A stretch of 64,000 bases of DNA, taken from Yamagishiella unicocca. Lineage: Eukaryota > Chlorophyta > Chlorophyceae > Chlamydomonadales > Volvocaceae. The position numbers were made by a program, and so were the translations under genes. Shown piece after piece: positions 14,070-23,285 of this stretch. Position 1 is the stretch's first letter. The number at the start of each line of letters is the position of its first letter. Below the pieces are notes generated by a model. The model was given only the letters and a program-made list of their open reading frames with translations, made no database searches and was not told the origin of the DNA. The stretch spans positions 1,612,001-1,676,000 of the forward strand of contig BDSL01000004.1 in NCBI GenBank assembly GCA_003116995.1. Reading direction: 5' to 3'.

Positions 14070-17000
14070 TCAGCGACCTCAGCGACCTCCACAGGCCGCC
14101 CCGCGGCTCCGAAAGCCGGCCCCAACGCGCCGCCGCACGACTTGTTCATGCGACGCGACCTCAACCCCGCCGCCGGCAGCATCTCCGGGTCCATCTTGAT
14201 GCTGCCGGGCATGGAGGCCGTACGCTTCGCGGAAAAGGGCCGCCTCACTCTGGAGCACCTGGGCCTCCTGGCGGCGGTGGCGCCGCCGCCTGCGGCCGCC
14301 GGGCGCCTGCGGGCGCTGGCGCAGGGCGCTGGCGCGCATCGCCGGCACTACTTCTTCGGCCCTGCTGGCCCTGCTGCCGCCGCCGCCGCCGTGGCAGGGC
14401 TGCTTTCCTCCGCCAGTCGGCGTCACTCCGCTCGCCGACAGCCCACCGCCGCCGGCAGCAGCTTCCGGACGGCGACCGGGTTCTTCGCGGCCGCGGGAGG
14501 CTCTGCGGGGCAGGACGGCTCGCCACGTGCGCCCCAGCGCTACAGCCTGGCAGCGGGCGCTACTGCCGACAGCGCCGGGGAGGCCTTGTCTGACGGTGGC
14601 CGCGGCCGCGACCGCCAGTCCCGCCCCGGCGCTGGGCCCGGCCTGCTGCAGCAGTTTGTGCAACGGACGGCCTCGCGCCGTTACGGCGGCGCCGGCGGCG
14701 CGCCGGCTACTGCCGCCGCGGGGCAGGCGGCGGCGGCGACGCCGCTTGGCGCGCCGGTTGCCGGCAGCCCCAGCGGACGCGGGCTGCTATTGCGCAGCGA
14801 ATCAACCGCTCAAGTGCGCGCAGCCCAGCTAGCGGACGGGCCGTGCAGCCGGGGTCACAGCGCCTCCTGGATCCGCCGTGCTACCTTCGGCACCCCGCAT
14901 GGCGCGTCGGAGGCCCTGCAGCCGCCGCCCCCGCCCGCGCCGCTGCCACAGCTGTCACAGCTGCCACAGCCGGCTGGCCGGGCGGCTGTGCCCTTTGTCA
15001 GCCCAGTCACATTGGCGTCGCTGCTGCAGCACCTGCCCGGCCGCCGCCGGCGACCCGCCCAAGCCAGCCCCTTGATCGTGGACATGACCGCAGCCACGAC
15101 CGTAGCCGGGGTCGCTGGCGGCGCCGTCAGGGAAGCCGCCACGGCGCCGTGGACCGAGGAGAACATCGCTGGGGACGCCGCCGGCGGCGTCAGCGGCATG
15201 GCGTTCCGAGCCGCCAGTGCGACACAGCTTCGCAGGCACCAGCAGCCTGACGCAATGCTGCGGCCAAAGAGCACCAACAGCCCCCAAAGGAGCCTGCATG
15301 CGGACACCCGCAGCGACGGGGAGGGCGGCGGCGACGGCGGCGAGCAGCAACAGCGCCCGCTGACTGCGGCCTCAGCCATGGCGCTAGGCGGCGGCAGGGG
15401 GGCCGGCGTCGGCAGCGGCGACGGCAGCGGCGGCGGCGCGTATCGCTCGTCCATGCGCACGACGACACCGCAGCGCCTGTGCTCGGCTCTCTCCCCAAGT
15501 CCGCGGTCGATCGCAGGCAGCGAGGACGACAGCAACCACGGTGCGTCGCGATCGCACGTCGCCGGCTTCCGCTCGTTCGGCAGGATCCTGCTGCCCATTC
15601 CGGCGTCGCCAAGCGCAAGCCCCAGCGGCGAATCACTCCCGCGCATCCAGGACCCGTCCCCGTCCTACACACGCAATTCAGGGAGCTGCGAGCAGCCGGC
15701 ACCGGCGCTGCCGCTGCGCCCTGCAGGCGCGGGCAGTGCGGCTGCGAGCAGCGCGGCCGCTGGACAAGAGCAAGGGGTTCTGTTTCCTGGGTCGCTGCCG
15801 CTGCCAGCAGACTGCGAACATGAGCGGAGGAGGGGGGCGTTGCGGACGCTGCTCAGCCAGTTTAGCTTGACCTCGGTAACGGCGGCTGCCATGCGCCGGC
15901 AGGCTACGGCTTCAATCAGCGATAGCGATGGCAATGCCCCTGAAGGACCCGCCGCACTGCCACGGCGGCGGCGGCCGTCGAACGGCAGCGGCACTGGCCG
16001 CCGCAGCGGCAGCGGCGCTGACGGCAGCGTCGGCGGTGCGACGGGTCGCCCACCGTGGACGTGGCAGCGCAACGGATCGTTCGGAGCCGCGGATGGCGGT
16101 GGTGTCGGCAGTGGACCCGGGGACAGCAGCGGGGGAAGCGGCGGCGGCGGTAATAGCGGCGGTAACAGCGGCGGTGGCGGCCGTCACCGCCGCATGGTTG
16201 ATGCGCTGAGCAACGGATGGAACCGCCTCACCCGGATGTCATCATCACAGTACGGAACTGCCGTCACCAATACCGCGCGCGCCGTGCTGCCCGGCAGCCC
16301 GCCGCGCGACGCCAGGCGGGCCGGGTCGGACGTACATGCCGGCGGGCCCTCAGGCCCGCTTACCGGCGCCGCCGAGGAAATGGCCGCTGCCCAGGGCAGC
16401 CGCACTGCCGCGGGCGGCGCCAGGGGTGCTGGCCCAGGCGTCGGCTCGCCGTTTGGAAGCAAATCGGTCCCGGTGTCGGACTTGACAGACGCGGTGGCGG
16501 GGCCAGCGGCGGAGGGCGCCGGCGCTAGTGGAAGCCCCGACGGCAAGCAGGATGGACGTGCGCTCGACTCAACCTCCGAGTTGTACGACGCAGCGGAGCC
16601 GTGCAAGGTCGGACGAGGCGTCTTACGGCTGAAGGCCGCCCCGGCGGAGCTGCAGGCAGAGCCGTCCTCGGCAGCGGGCGAAGGAGCAGTAGCGGCTGGG
16701 GAGGAGGCGGCGGAGGAGGAGGTGGCGGCGGCTGGCCTTGCGGCAGCCTTGTCCAATGGAGACGGAAGCAGCGCTGCGGCGCCGGAGATCACTGCCGACG
16801 GCGCCACCTCCGTCCATCGAGCCAGACCGGCCCCTCTGGGGGTTCTGGCGGTTGCGGTTGAGGTTGCTGGACCGAGCGCAGGGCCCAAGGCCGGTCGTGC
16901 AGCGCTCGACAACGGCACTCAGCGCTCCGGCGCTTCCACCAGCGCGGCTGGCAGCAGCGGCGCATCGTCTCCACGTGGGAGCGCCGATGAGCCGTTGGAC

Positions 17001-17640
17001 GCTGCGCTGCATCTGTGGCATGGCACAGCGGCGGCAGCGGCAGTGGAGCCGGCGACGGCGGCGACGGATGGCGCCGGTGCCACCGGTCAGCAGCCGGCGC
17101 AGTCTCCGCGAGGAGGGGGCGAGGGCTGCCAGGAGAAGCCCAGCGGCGCCCGGCCGATGACCTTTGTGCGCGTGCCGCCGCCGCTGTCGTCCTGCCCCAG
17201 TGCGGCAGACGTACTATGCGAGCTGCACGGCTCAGTGGTCCGGCTGACCCAGGTCGACTCGGACGACCCACGAGTCGCTGCGTTGATGGGGTGTGGCCTT
17301 TATCTGTGCATGCTGGGTGAGCAGGGCGGGCGGGAAGTAGATGAGCCGGGGTTGGGACACCCGCAACCGGCAACCCGCAACCTGTAACCCGCAACCCGCA
17401 CCTGCAACCCATAACCCGCAACCCGCACCCGCACCCTCACGCTCACCCTCAGAGACCACCAGCATCTTCGGCCTCTCTGCGTCGTCGTCCATGGACGCTG
17501 CCGGACAGGAGGCAGCCGAGGTCAACAGCTATGGCGATGTGACGGAACTGGGTCCCGGCGGAAGCAGCAAGGGCCTGTTTCCGTTCAAGTGGTGGTCGGG
17601 TCACAAAGCAGCGCCGTCGTCCCGTCTGGGTCCTGCGTAA
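1..17640 (+). CDS. Receptor-type class III adenylate/guanylate cyclase with solute-binding-like ectodomain (5' partial)
   Basis: The gene runs in from upstream; at least 3,580 residues are encoded here. My exon model is 1-168, 746-1559, 1981-2461, 2791-2868, 3148-3285, 3612-3677, 3923-3985, 4156-4224, 4995-5086, 5732-6182, 6403-9364, 9787-9931, 10107-10230, 10531-10629, 11259-11525, 11801-12004, 12301-12371, 13052-17316 and 17453-17640; all phases close. Residues 1-490 (window numbering) resemble an extracellular family 1 solute-binding protein. Residues 516-533 (VPVICIFTAVVTVLLIL) form a membrane segment. The cyclase domain then starts with VTDVQDSTVLWE and has TEGDSFILAF, which keeps both metal-binding aspartates. 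It resumes after a large insert with RVRVGLHAG, YNRAAARM and AHGGQVVLS. A second cyclase-like copy (about 1917-2140) lacks those aspartates and looks inactive. The rest is a low-complexity tail. The expected role is membrane cAMP or cGMP synthesis; which nucleotide is made cannot be told from the sequence. Further introns inside the two largest exons are possible. Confidence 0.85.
283..490. repeat. Imperfect tandem repeat, 51-57 bp x 4, cyclase intron
   Basis: TCGATGTGGGTCGGTGGAT-type units start at 283, 340, 391 and 442 (the last is divergent), each followed by a variant of ACCAACCGTTGGT. The array lies wholly inside intron 169-745. The frames open through it are not coding. Confidence 0.8.
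2485..2560 (+). repeat. Dispersed intronic element, copy 1
   Basis: AGACCCGTGGATGCGAGAAA, then AAACGTTT, then AAGATGCATGCTGGGGAACT. It lies in cyclase intron 2462-2790. See the finding on this element for the full copy list. Confidence 0.85.
2908..2990 (+). repeat. Dispersed intronic element, copy 2
   Basis: The same order of blocks (GAGACCCGTGGATG, AAACCGTTTAAAA, TTTTGAGATGCATGCTGGAG) in cyclase intron 2869-3147. Confidence 0.85.
3300..3435. repeat. GGCT/GGGT tetranucleotide tract in cyclase intron
   Basis: This is a run of GGCTGGCTGGGT-type tetramers inside intron 3286-3611. It leaves open frames rich in Trp/Gly/Ala on one strand and Pro/Ser/Gln on the other, none of which is real protein. 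Confidence 0.85.
4239..4385. repeat. Purine-rich G-tract repeat in cyclase intron
   Basis: GGGGGAAGGGGGAGGTG-type units fill the start of intron 4225-4994, and a second block lies at about 4636-4700. The strand is almost purely purine with many G-runs, so it could form G-quadruplex or triplex DNA or RNA. A dispersed-element copy (4383-4530) sits between the two blocks. Confidence 0.8.
4383..4530 (+). repeat. Dispersed intronic element, longer copy
   Basis: GAAACCCGTGGATGTCCG and GAGATGCATGCTGGAGAACT, then an extra 60-70 bp with a small hairpin (GCCGAAGGTC...GACCTTTGGC) that is shared with the copy at 54312-54485. Confidence 0.85.
5622..5725 (-). repeat. Dispersed intronic element, inverted copy
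   Basis: Reverse orientation: CAGTTCTCCAGCATGCATCT, AAACGGGTG and CCGCGGGTCTTCCTCG, ending a few bases before the acceptor at 5731. A fragment of the other end (GAGGAAGACCCGTGGA) lies near the donor side at 5100-5115. Confidence 0.85.
5732..9364 (+). other. About 1,140-residue low-complexity insert inside the cyclase catalytic domain
   Basis: Exons 5732-6182 and 6403-9364 lie between the first half of the cyclase fold (through TWPPELLEVEACGSVWVT, 4995-5086) and its second half (GALLAFRGLRVRVG, 9787-9931). The insert has Gly runs (5929-5998 and about 7590-7625), Asp-Ala-Gly-Ala repeats (6925-6980), a Gln/Asn/Pro/Leu stretch (8775-8885) and an exact 33-bp tandem duplication (9079-9144). Two stretches look less disordered: MSWVLREYGFIRSSDPAG near 7465-7520 and VPYNGALRTIGSEFDRQRIT near 8330-8395. 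It is probably a surface loop expansion. The frame stays open throughout, which supports coding. Confidence 0.7.
9643..9783. repeat. 20-bp minisatellite x 7 in cyclase intron
   Basis: Seven units of the type GCCCTCCAACTTGGCCACGT lie just before the acceptor of intron 9365-9786. Units vary at fixed positions (AACTTGG, AACATGG, GACGTGT) in an order suggesting a three-unit higher-order repeat that was duplicated. Confidence 0.85.
10776..10984. repeat. About 36-bp minisatellite x 6 in cyclase intron
   Basis: Units contain GCATGGATCGGCACAGCTCT followed by CGTTTGCCGG and a G-run of varying length. The array lies inside intron 10630-11258. Most of the variation between units is in the G-run length. 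Confidence 0.85.
11147..11235 (-). repeat. Dispersed intronic element, inverted copy
   Basis: CAGTTCTCCAGCATGCATCC, CCTAAACGGTTG and CATCCACGGGTGTTCCCTCG, next to the acceptor of intron 10630-11258. The CCACGGGTGTTCCCTCGCTG end is repeated just upstream at about 11107. Confidence 0.85.
12434..12817. repeat. Compound minisatellites: 70-bp x 3 then 19-bp x 7
   Basis: Intron 12372-13051 first holds three units of about 70 bp with the core GAAGAGATTCCATGCATGCA (12434-12650). It then holds seven nearly exact 19-bp units, CCTCGTCCGCACCGCGGAG (12682-12817). A 47-bp duplication starting ATGTCGAGCAACCGGTTCTT follows at 12961 and 13007. Confidence 0.85.
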
Positions 17641-20415
17641 TCTCCCCACTTGTACGACGAGTACAGCGCGGTGGTCTTATGACGACGTGGCGTCGGCGCA
17701 GGCGGCGGCGGCAGTGCGGTTGTGGATGGTGCGGGAAGGTCGTACGCGTGTAGTAACATGGCTAAACAAAGGATATTAGTTTGAACCTTACCTCAGGTCA
17801 GCTTCAAGATGCTCTACTGGGAGCGGGCTGGACGCTAAAGCCCGGTGCGGGAGTCTGAGATACATTGGCCCCTAACTCGACGTCACCAGTCGTAAAGCCG
17901 CGCGTCCTATGCAAGTCATCGCCCATACTACTGTACCCTAGACAGTGCCTCGTACGGCAGGCGTGATGCGCGAATGGCCATCCAGCCGTTTCCCAGTGGT
18001 TGCGGGGGCTGCGGTCCGGCTGGCTCGCACCTTTAACCTCGTGGAACCTCGTGGCTACCGCACGCCACATGCTCCACCGGTAGCCCTAGTAATGATACCA
18101 CTGTACGGCGGCTAGCCTAGGGACCCCGAGCCGGGGACTGAGCTTCGGCCTATTCTGTTGGCCGGTGGCCGTTGTTGGCGGTGCCGTTACTCTCGTGTAA
18201 TGTGAACAAAAAGGGTTCATGGGTAGGAACGATGAAGATGATGCATTGCCGCTGTGCGGACTGGGCGAGGCTTGCTTGCGTGCCTGCAACGTGTGGCCCC
18301 AAAGCTGCGACAAGGCTGCGTACGTGCCCCCGCCCACGAGCGCTGTCCTTCTGTCCTAGGCCCCGCATACGGGGTTGGCTGGCGGGTACGGTTGCGAAGT
18401 TCATTGCTTTCATGAGACCATGTGTGTCCTATTAACAAACAGGCGCGTACCCACAAACGGAGGAAGATACAATGGCGCGATCTGATCCATGGCGATTGGC
18501 GGCGCGGCGGCGGCGCGGCGGCGGCATTTCGAGCTCACGAGGCTCCGTTGTACGGCAATGGGCACTGCATGCACAGCGGCTCTCGTATGCTGTCATTACA
18601 TGCAGCGCAGAACTGGCTCGTAGGATGTTGGCGTGGTTTTGGGTAGTGTGATTGGCCGTGTAAATGCGCAGTGAGCGGCCCGTGTCTAGTAGTTGGTCCT
18701 GCAGGTGTGCGTAAACGCGCAGAGCCCGCGTGGGTTTGATACGATAGTAACGGCGCCGTCGCGCTGGGGTTGTGTCCTGCAAACAGTTCGATACATGCCG
18801 CGATGGAACATTACTGGCTGTGCCGTAGTGTACTGATACGCGGTGTCGATGCGTAGGGGCATCCCGCTGCAAACACAGCATGCCAAGTGAAATGTGCGCC
18901 TTGCCGGGACTACTGCATATGCAGCGTTCATACCCCCTGGCGGCGGTGGGAGGTGGCGGTTTTGGTGGTCAAGCTGGTGGTGGTGGCGGTGCTGGTGGTG
19001 CGCGAAGTCTCTCCCTAGCGAATGATGGCAAGCCGTTGGATATTAGGAGGCTGGCGCTACTGCCGGGGCTGTGTGCCCGCAGGATGTACCGTAGCGCGCT
19101 TCAGCAAGCACCGTAAGCGGCCTTCTTGGCTTGTTCCGTTGGTCGCTTGAATCTGTGGGGCTACTGTTGTAATTGCGGTCGACGTAAGTGGCTGGGAGGG
19201 GGCCTCGATCAGGGTTGTGTTATGTATGTCCTGGTGGTGCAGTATTGGTAGCTGTTGCTAGCGGACGTAGCATCCTTGAGGCCCTCGGGATTTCATGGCA
19301 GGCCGCCGAGCTCTTCCGGCGCCGTTGCAAGCGGCGGAGCTAGCGTTATCGCTTATCGATCGTCCGTATTCCGTACTCGAGAGTACGGAACGTTGGTAAG
19401 TCGCGTAATGGGGTAATCGCTAATCGGGCCGCGATCAGGGTGTTGATAGTAGGCAGGGGCTGTTCGCAGCAATGCAATCGCGTGGAGGAGCAATCACGCG
19501 ACGCCGGGCCGTTTGAGTTGCGCGCGTTTGCGGATTGTCTGTAACATGCCGAGCAGCAGCGGCGGCGTTGCGTTGGACGCCGCCCTAGAGCGCAAGGCAT
19601 ACTGAGAACTTGTCGCTGGGGACCAGAGAGCGACCGGGAAGCTGCGGTGAAGGAGCCGAGCCCCTCGTGGTCTTTAAGGGGCACCTGCTAAGCCTAGTCA
19701 CACCAGTACGAGAACGTAAGTAGAGCTTGTGCCTGCGCTGTTTACCCCCCAGACGTTCCTTGCTATAACTGGAGGTTTTAACGTTTCGTTTTGATGCCGT
19801 GAGGCTTCAAGCCACTTCCTTGGGAGCCAGCGACGGGTTGCGTGCTGCTGCGTGCCCCCTTCCCCCTGGGGCGTCACCTGCATCCCCAAGGTTAGGCAGC
19901 TACTGAAAGCCCCAAATGGATAGTCGGGGTCAGCTTGATAGGCATTCGCTGGCGGCCGGCAAGGCACAAGGACGCACAAGGCGAAATCCCGTGACTATGA
20001 CCATACTACCGGAACACGACATGTACTTCTCCTGGACTTCCGCCCAAGGCATGCTTACGCATGCAATCTTAGTTTATGAAATTAGTATCAAAAATGCGGT
20101 TTCGGTGAAGGTGATTGCCCGTTTGGAGGAAGTACGATGAAACAAGGTTGTACATTTAACTGCAAATGCGATCACCCTCCCGCCCGGCCGTTCTTACTCA
20201 GCACGCTAGCCCGGGAGATCCCTGGAGATCAGTTGTGACAGGAGACCAGTCCACACTATGCTATTCAAAGTACGGTTACGAACAATTGTACCGGTACTTG
20301 CTTACCAACTTTCCAGATTGCTTGCCATCCATGGACACATTCACAGCATCGCCATGCCTGCCAGGTAGTTGAGGGACACCAGAGCAACAAGTCATCGCAA
20401 CTGGTGTCGCCGTAG
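17641..20415. other. Intergenic region between cyclase and methyltransferase
   Basis: I find no supported gene here. GC content and codon-like periodicity fall compared with the genes. The first part is presumably the cyclase 3' UTR, with a TGTAA at 18196-18200. There is a 22-bp palindrome (10-bp arms, 2-nt centre) at 19369-19390. The open frames at 18432-18881 (-) and 19346-19684 (-) match nothing I know. Confidence 0.6.
18196..18200 (+). terminator. Candidate TGTAA polyadenylation signal, cyclase gene
   Basis: TGTAA is the usual polyadenylation signal of Chlamydomonas and its relatives. This copy lies about 560 nt after the cyclase stop codon, a normal 3' UTR length for the group. A five-base motif alone is weak evidence. 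Confidence 0.4.
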
Positions 20416-23285
20416 ATGCCGGGGTCAGGACCGCGGGCGTTGAGCGAGACGTCGTCTCTTCGCTTTAGTGAGGATAAGTACATCGATGAAAGCTCAAGCA
20501 GCACGCCGCGGGGTGAAAGTCCCGGGCGTGACCAGGGTTCCTTGAATACAGTGAAAAGCGTGCACCAGTTTTGTGCATCAACAGCGTTTATTGACGATAG
20601 GGCCGTCACTTATGAGACCTTTCAGCGTGTATGTGGAAGAGGATTCGCGCCTTGGGAGGTGCATCGACCACAGCAGTCCGTCCGAGAGCTTCTCACCTCT
20701 GGCTGTTTCACCTCCGGTGCCGTCCTCGACTGTGGCTGTGGCATAGGTAAGGGAATCTTCGGACAGCTTGGGCAATATTCTACAAACGTGCGGTTTCGCA
20801 AATCAAACTGTCGCACAGCAGTCAAGATGACACGCGTAAAGGATGCGATGGCCTGCTCGTTTGCTCCAGAACACTGGATGAACTGGATTTTGTAATAACG
20901 GCACTGTGCAAGGAGTAACGGAGACTACCCAGATTTTTGCGGCCGTCACCAGCTGGTCATGGCGTTATCTGATAACGCGTCCCCATAGGAACGAAGTGAC
21001 TCGCCACGAGCCCCGTGAGCAGCCTCATGCCAGTTGACCGCCATAAGCCCTACCCCCTGAACCTGCCTGGCGCATAAGCCCTGCCCATACCCCTGTACCC
21101 TGTACCCTCGACGATGCGCCTCGTCTGCCGCGGTCAACCAAGTACCTTGGATTCCAAAATTCGAATCCTCCATGCGTCACTCCCGTTGCCCCCGTGAACC
21201 CCGACAGGCGACAACAGCCTCTTCATCGCCAAGTACACCAGTTGCTCGGTGGACGCAGTTGACATGGTGAGGAGCGGATATGGGAGGAAACCCGTGGGGC
21301 TGGGTGGGTATGAGAGGAAACCTGTGGGGCTGGGTGGGTATGAGAGGAAGGCCGTGGGGCTGGGTGGGTATGAGACGAAACCTGTGGGGCTGGGCGGGTG
21401 CGAGGAAACTTCTTCGCTCTTCTCCCTGGCTGACCCGGCGCTCCCGGTCCCCACCGCCTCCTGCCGTTCCGCCGCAGCTCCCTCAATGCGTTGCCTTCGC
21501 GGAGATGAAGGCAGGTCTGCGCAACATGCGCGGCCGCGTCGGTTGGCAGGTGGGTCCGGTCGGGCTGGTAAGGGAAAGGTGAGGCAGAGGATCGAGCCGC
21601 AGATCGGGGGGAGGGCCATCACACCAAGGGGGATGGCAGCGCGGCGTGGGTGTTAAACGGTTTGTGTTTAAGACTGGGAGCACGGCGCTGGGTGGCTGTG
21701 GAATCAGTCGGTGGAGTGGGCAGTGAGACTAGTGACTTGCCGGGAGGGAATGAATCTGCGCCGCAGCTCGTTGAGGCAGCAACGGCTGTAGCTTTCTCCC
21801 TCCGGATCTGCAAGCCACCTCGGATGGGTCCGTGGATCACCCTTCCTATGCGAAATCCAATTGCCGGAGACTTCTGCTGGGCACTTCTGCCGGACCCAGT
21901 TACACGACATTAGGAAACGGAGGCCAGGAAGTGACTGGCGGATAGTTTTCGGACATGCGGTTTGAGTGTGCATGCCGGACACCGGCGAAGGTGGGGCCCA
22001 TGTGAGACAAAGGCACCTCACCGGGGTGCCTGGGTGCTTGGAGCAGGCATGTGGATCGTTGTCACATGTGCCCGAAGCATGTGTAGGCGAGGAGGGGGAG
22101 CCTAGGGTCGGGGTCCGCAACTGTTGCATCTGAACCCAACCTAGGCCAGGAGGTGCCGCACGCCCCCGTCCCCGCGCACCGTGATCCCCACACACCCTCG
22201 TTTCCAACCCCTCGAGATTCCCCCCCGCCCTCCACACACACTGCAGTGCTTCGATTTGCTGCTGTGGGACGGCTCGCCACTCGCCGGCCGCACGTACGAC
22301 ATCGTTCTGGACAGCGGGCTGATGCAGTGTATGGACGGCCACACGCAGCGCCGCTACCTGTCCATACTCAACCGGCTGCTCAAGCCGGGGGGGATGTTCT
22401 ACTTGCTGGCGCTGTCGGACCAGGTGGGGCCGCGGGAGGGGCGTCAGGACAGGGGGCGTCAGGACAGGGGGCGTCAGGACAGGGGGCGTCAGGACAGGGG
22501 GCGTCAGGACAGGGGGCGTCAGGACAGGGGGCGTCAGGACAGGGGGCGTCAGGACAGGGGGCGTCAGGACAGGGGGCGTCAGGACAGGGGGCGTCAGGAC
22601 AGGGGGCGTCAGGACAGGGGGCGTCAGGACAGGGGGCGTCAGGACAGGGGGCGTCAGGACAGGGGGCGGTGCAGCGCAGACACGCGTGTCTCGTACCCTG
22701 TGCCTGCCGAGACGGAAGGGGTGAAGCGGGTGGGTTGCACAATAAACAAGAAGCGGGTGGGTTCCGGGTTTTAGGGTTTTAGGCGTCGACCCTGCCACGC
22801 CACGTCATGCACATGATGACGCGGGGGTGCGTGTCACTCACCCATGGCTGAGCTTCGAGAACGTTCGGCCGTCGGAAATGGCTCTCGCGGCCCGGTCAGC
22901 GCTACACTGGCGGATCATTCCATACTCGTACTGCACGTACTCCTTTTCTGGGCTCCCGGACCCGTCCTGGATCCGTATTTGGATGAGTGCGCGTCCCGTC
23001 CCATCATGAGATGGGATGGGATGGGATGGGGGCGGGCAGGCGAGTAGTTCAGATGCTCAGGAGGTCCGCAGCTGGCAAGGCTTGATGTGCCGTACCGCCA
23101 ATCCCCCGGTGTAGGAGACCGCCCCGGGGGGCCCTCCTCGGATCAGCCGCGAGGGCCTGGAGGCGCTGCTGGCTCCGGAACACGGCTGGACGCTGCAGTA
23201 CATTAAGCCGCACTTCTTTGAGCTGCACCCTACCTTTTGGGGCGGCAAGGGCCGCGCGTACCTAGCAGCAGCGCAGAGGTCGTGA
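20416..23285 (+). CDS. SAM-dependent (class I) methyltransferase, 269 aa
   Basis: Five exons (20416-20746, 21208-21266, 21478-21549, 22247-22423, 23115-23285) join in phase to 810 nt. The start is the first ATG after an in-frame TAG at 20413. Residues 102-116 (AVLDCGCGIGDNSLF) are the glycine-rich motif I that binds S-adenosylmethionine. Acidic residues in CSVDAVDM fit motif II. YDIVLDSGLMQCM and LNRLLKPGGMFYLLALSDQ fit the later strands of the Rossmann fold. The last exon has LEALLAPEHGWTLQYIKP and ends AYLAAAQRS. The protein resembles small thiopurine-methyltransferase-like or Methyltransf_25 enzymes, but the substrate cannot be read from the sequence. There is no obvious targeting peptide. 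The final acceptor (GTGTAG at 23109-23114) is the least certain junction. Confidence 0.82.
21275..21405. repeat. 30-bp tandem repeat x 4 in methyltransferase intron
   Basis: Units of the type GAGAGGAAACCTGTGGGGCT followed by GGGTGGGTAT lie just downstream of the donor of intron 21267-21477. Confidence 0.8.
22434..22670. repeat. 15-bp minisatellite x 15, essentially identical units
   Basis: GGCGTCAGGACAGGG is repeated about 15 times without visible change, starting about 10 nt after the donor of intron 22424-23114. The unit length is a multiple of three, so all frames stay open, but the flanking splice sites and family similarity place it in the intron. Confidence 0.92.

Noticed and set aside
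18432..18881. 149-residue minus-strand frame
   Set aside because: It has no recognisable motif and a mixed composition typical of chance frames, and nothing nearby supports a gene.
22434..22670. Regular repeat array resembling a CRISPR at first glance
   Set aside because: There are no spacers, the units are tandem and the host is a eukaryote. The same applies to 35091-35362.
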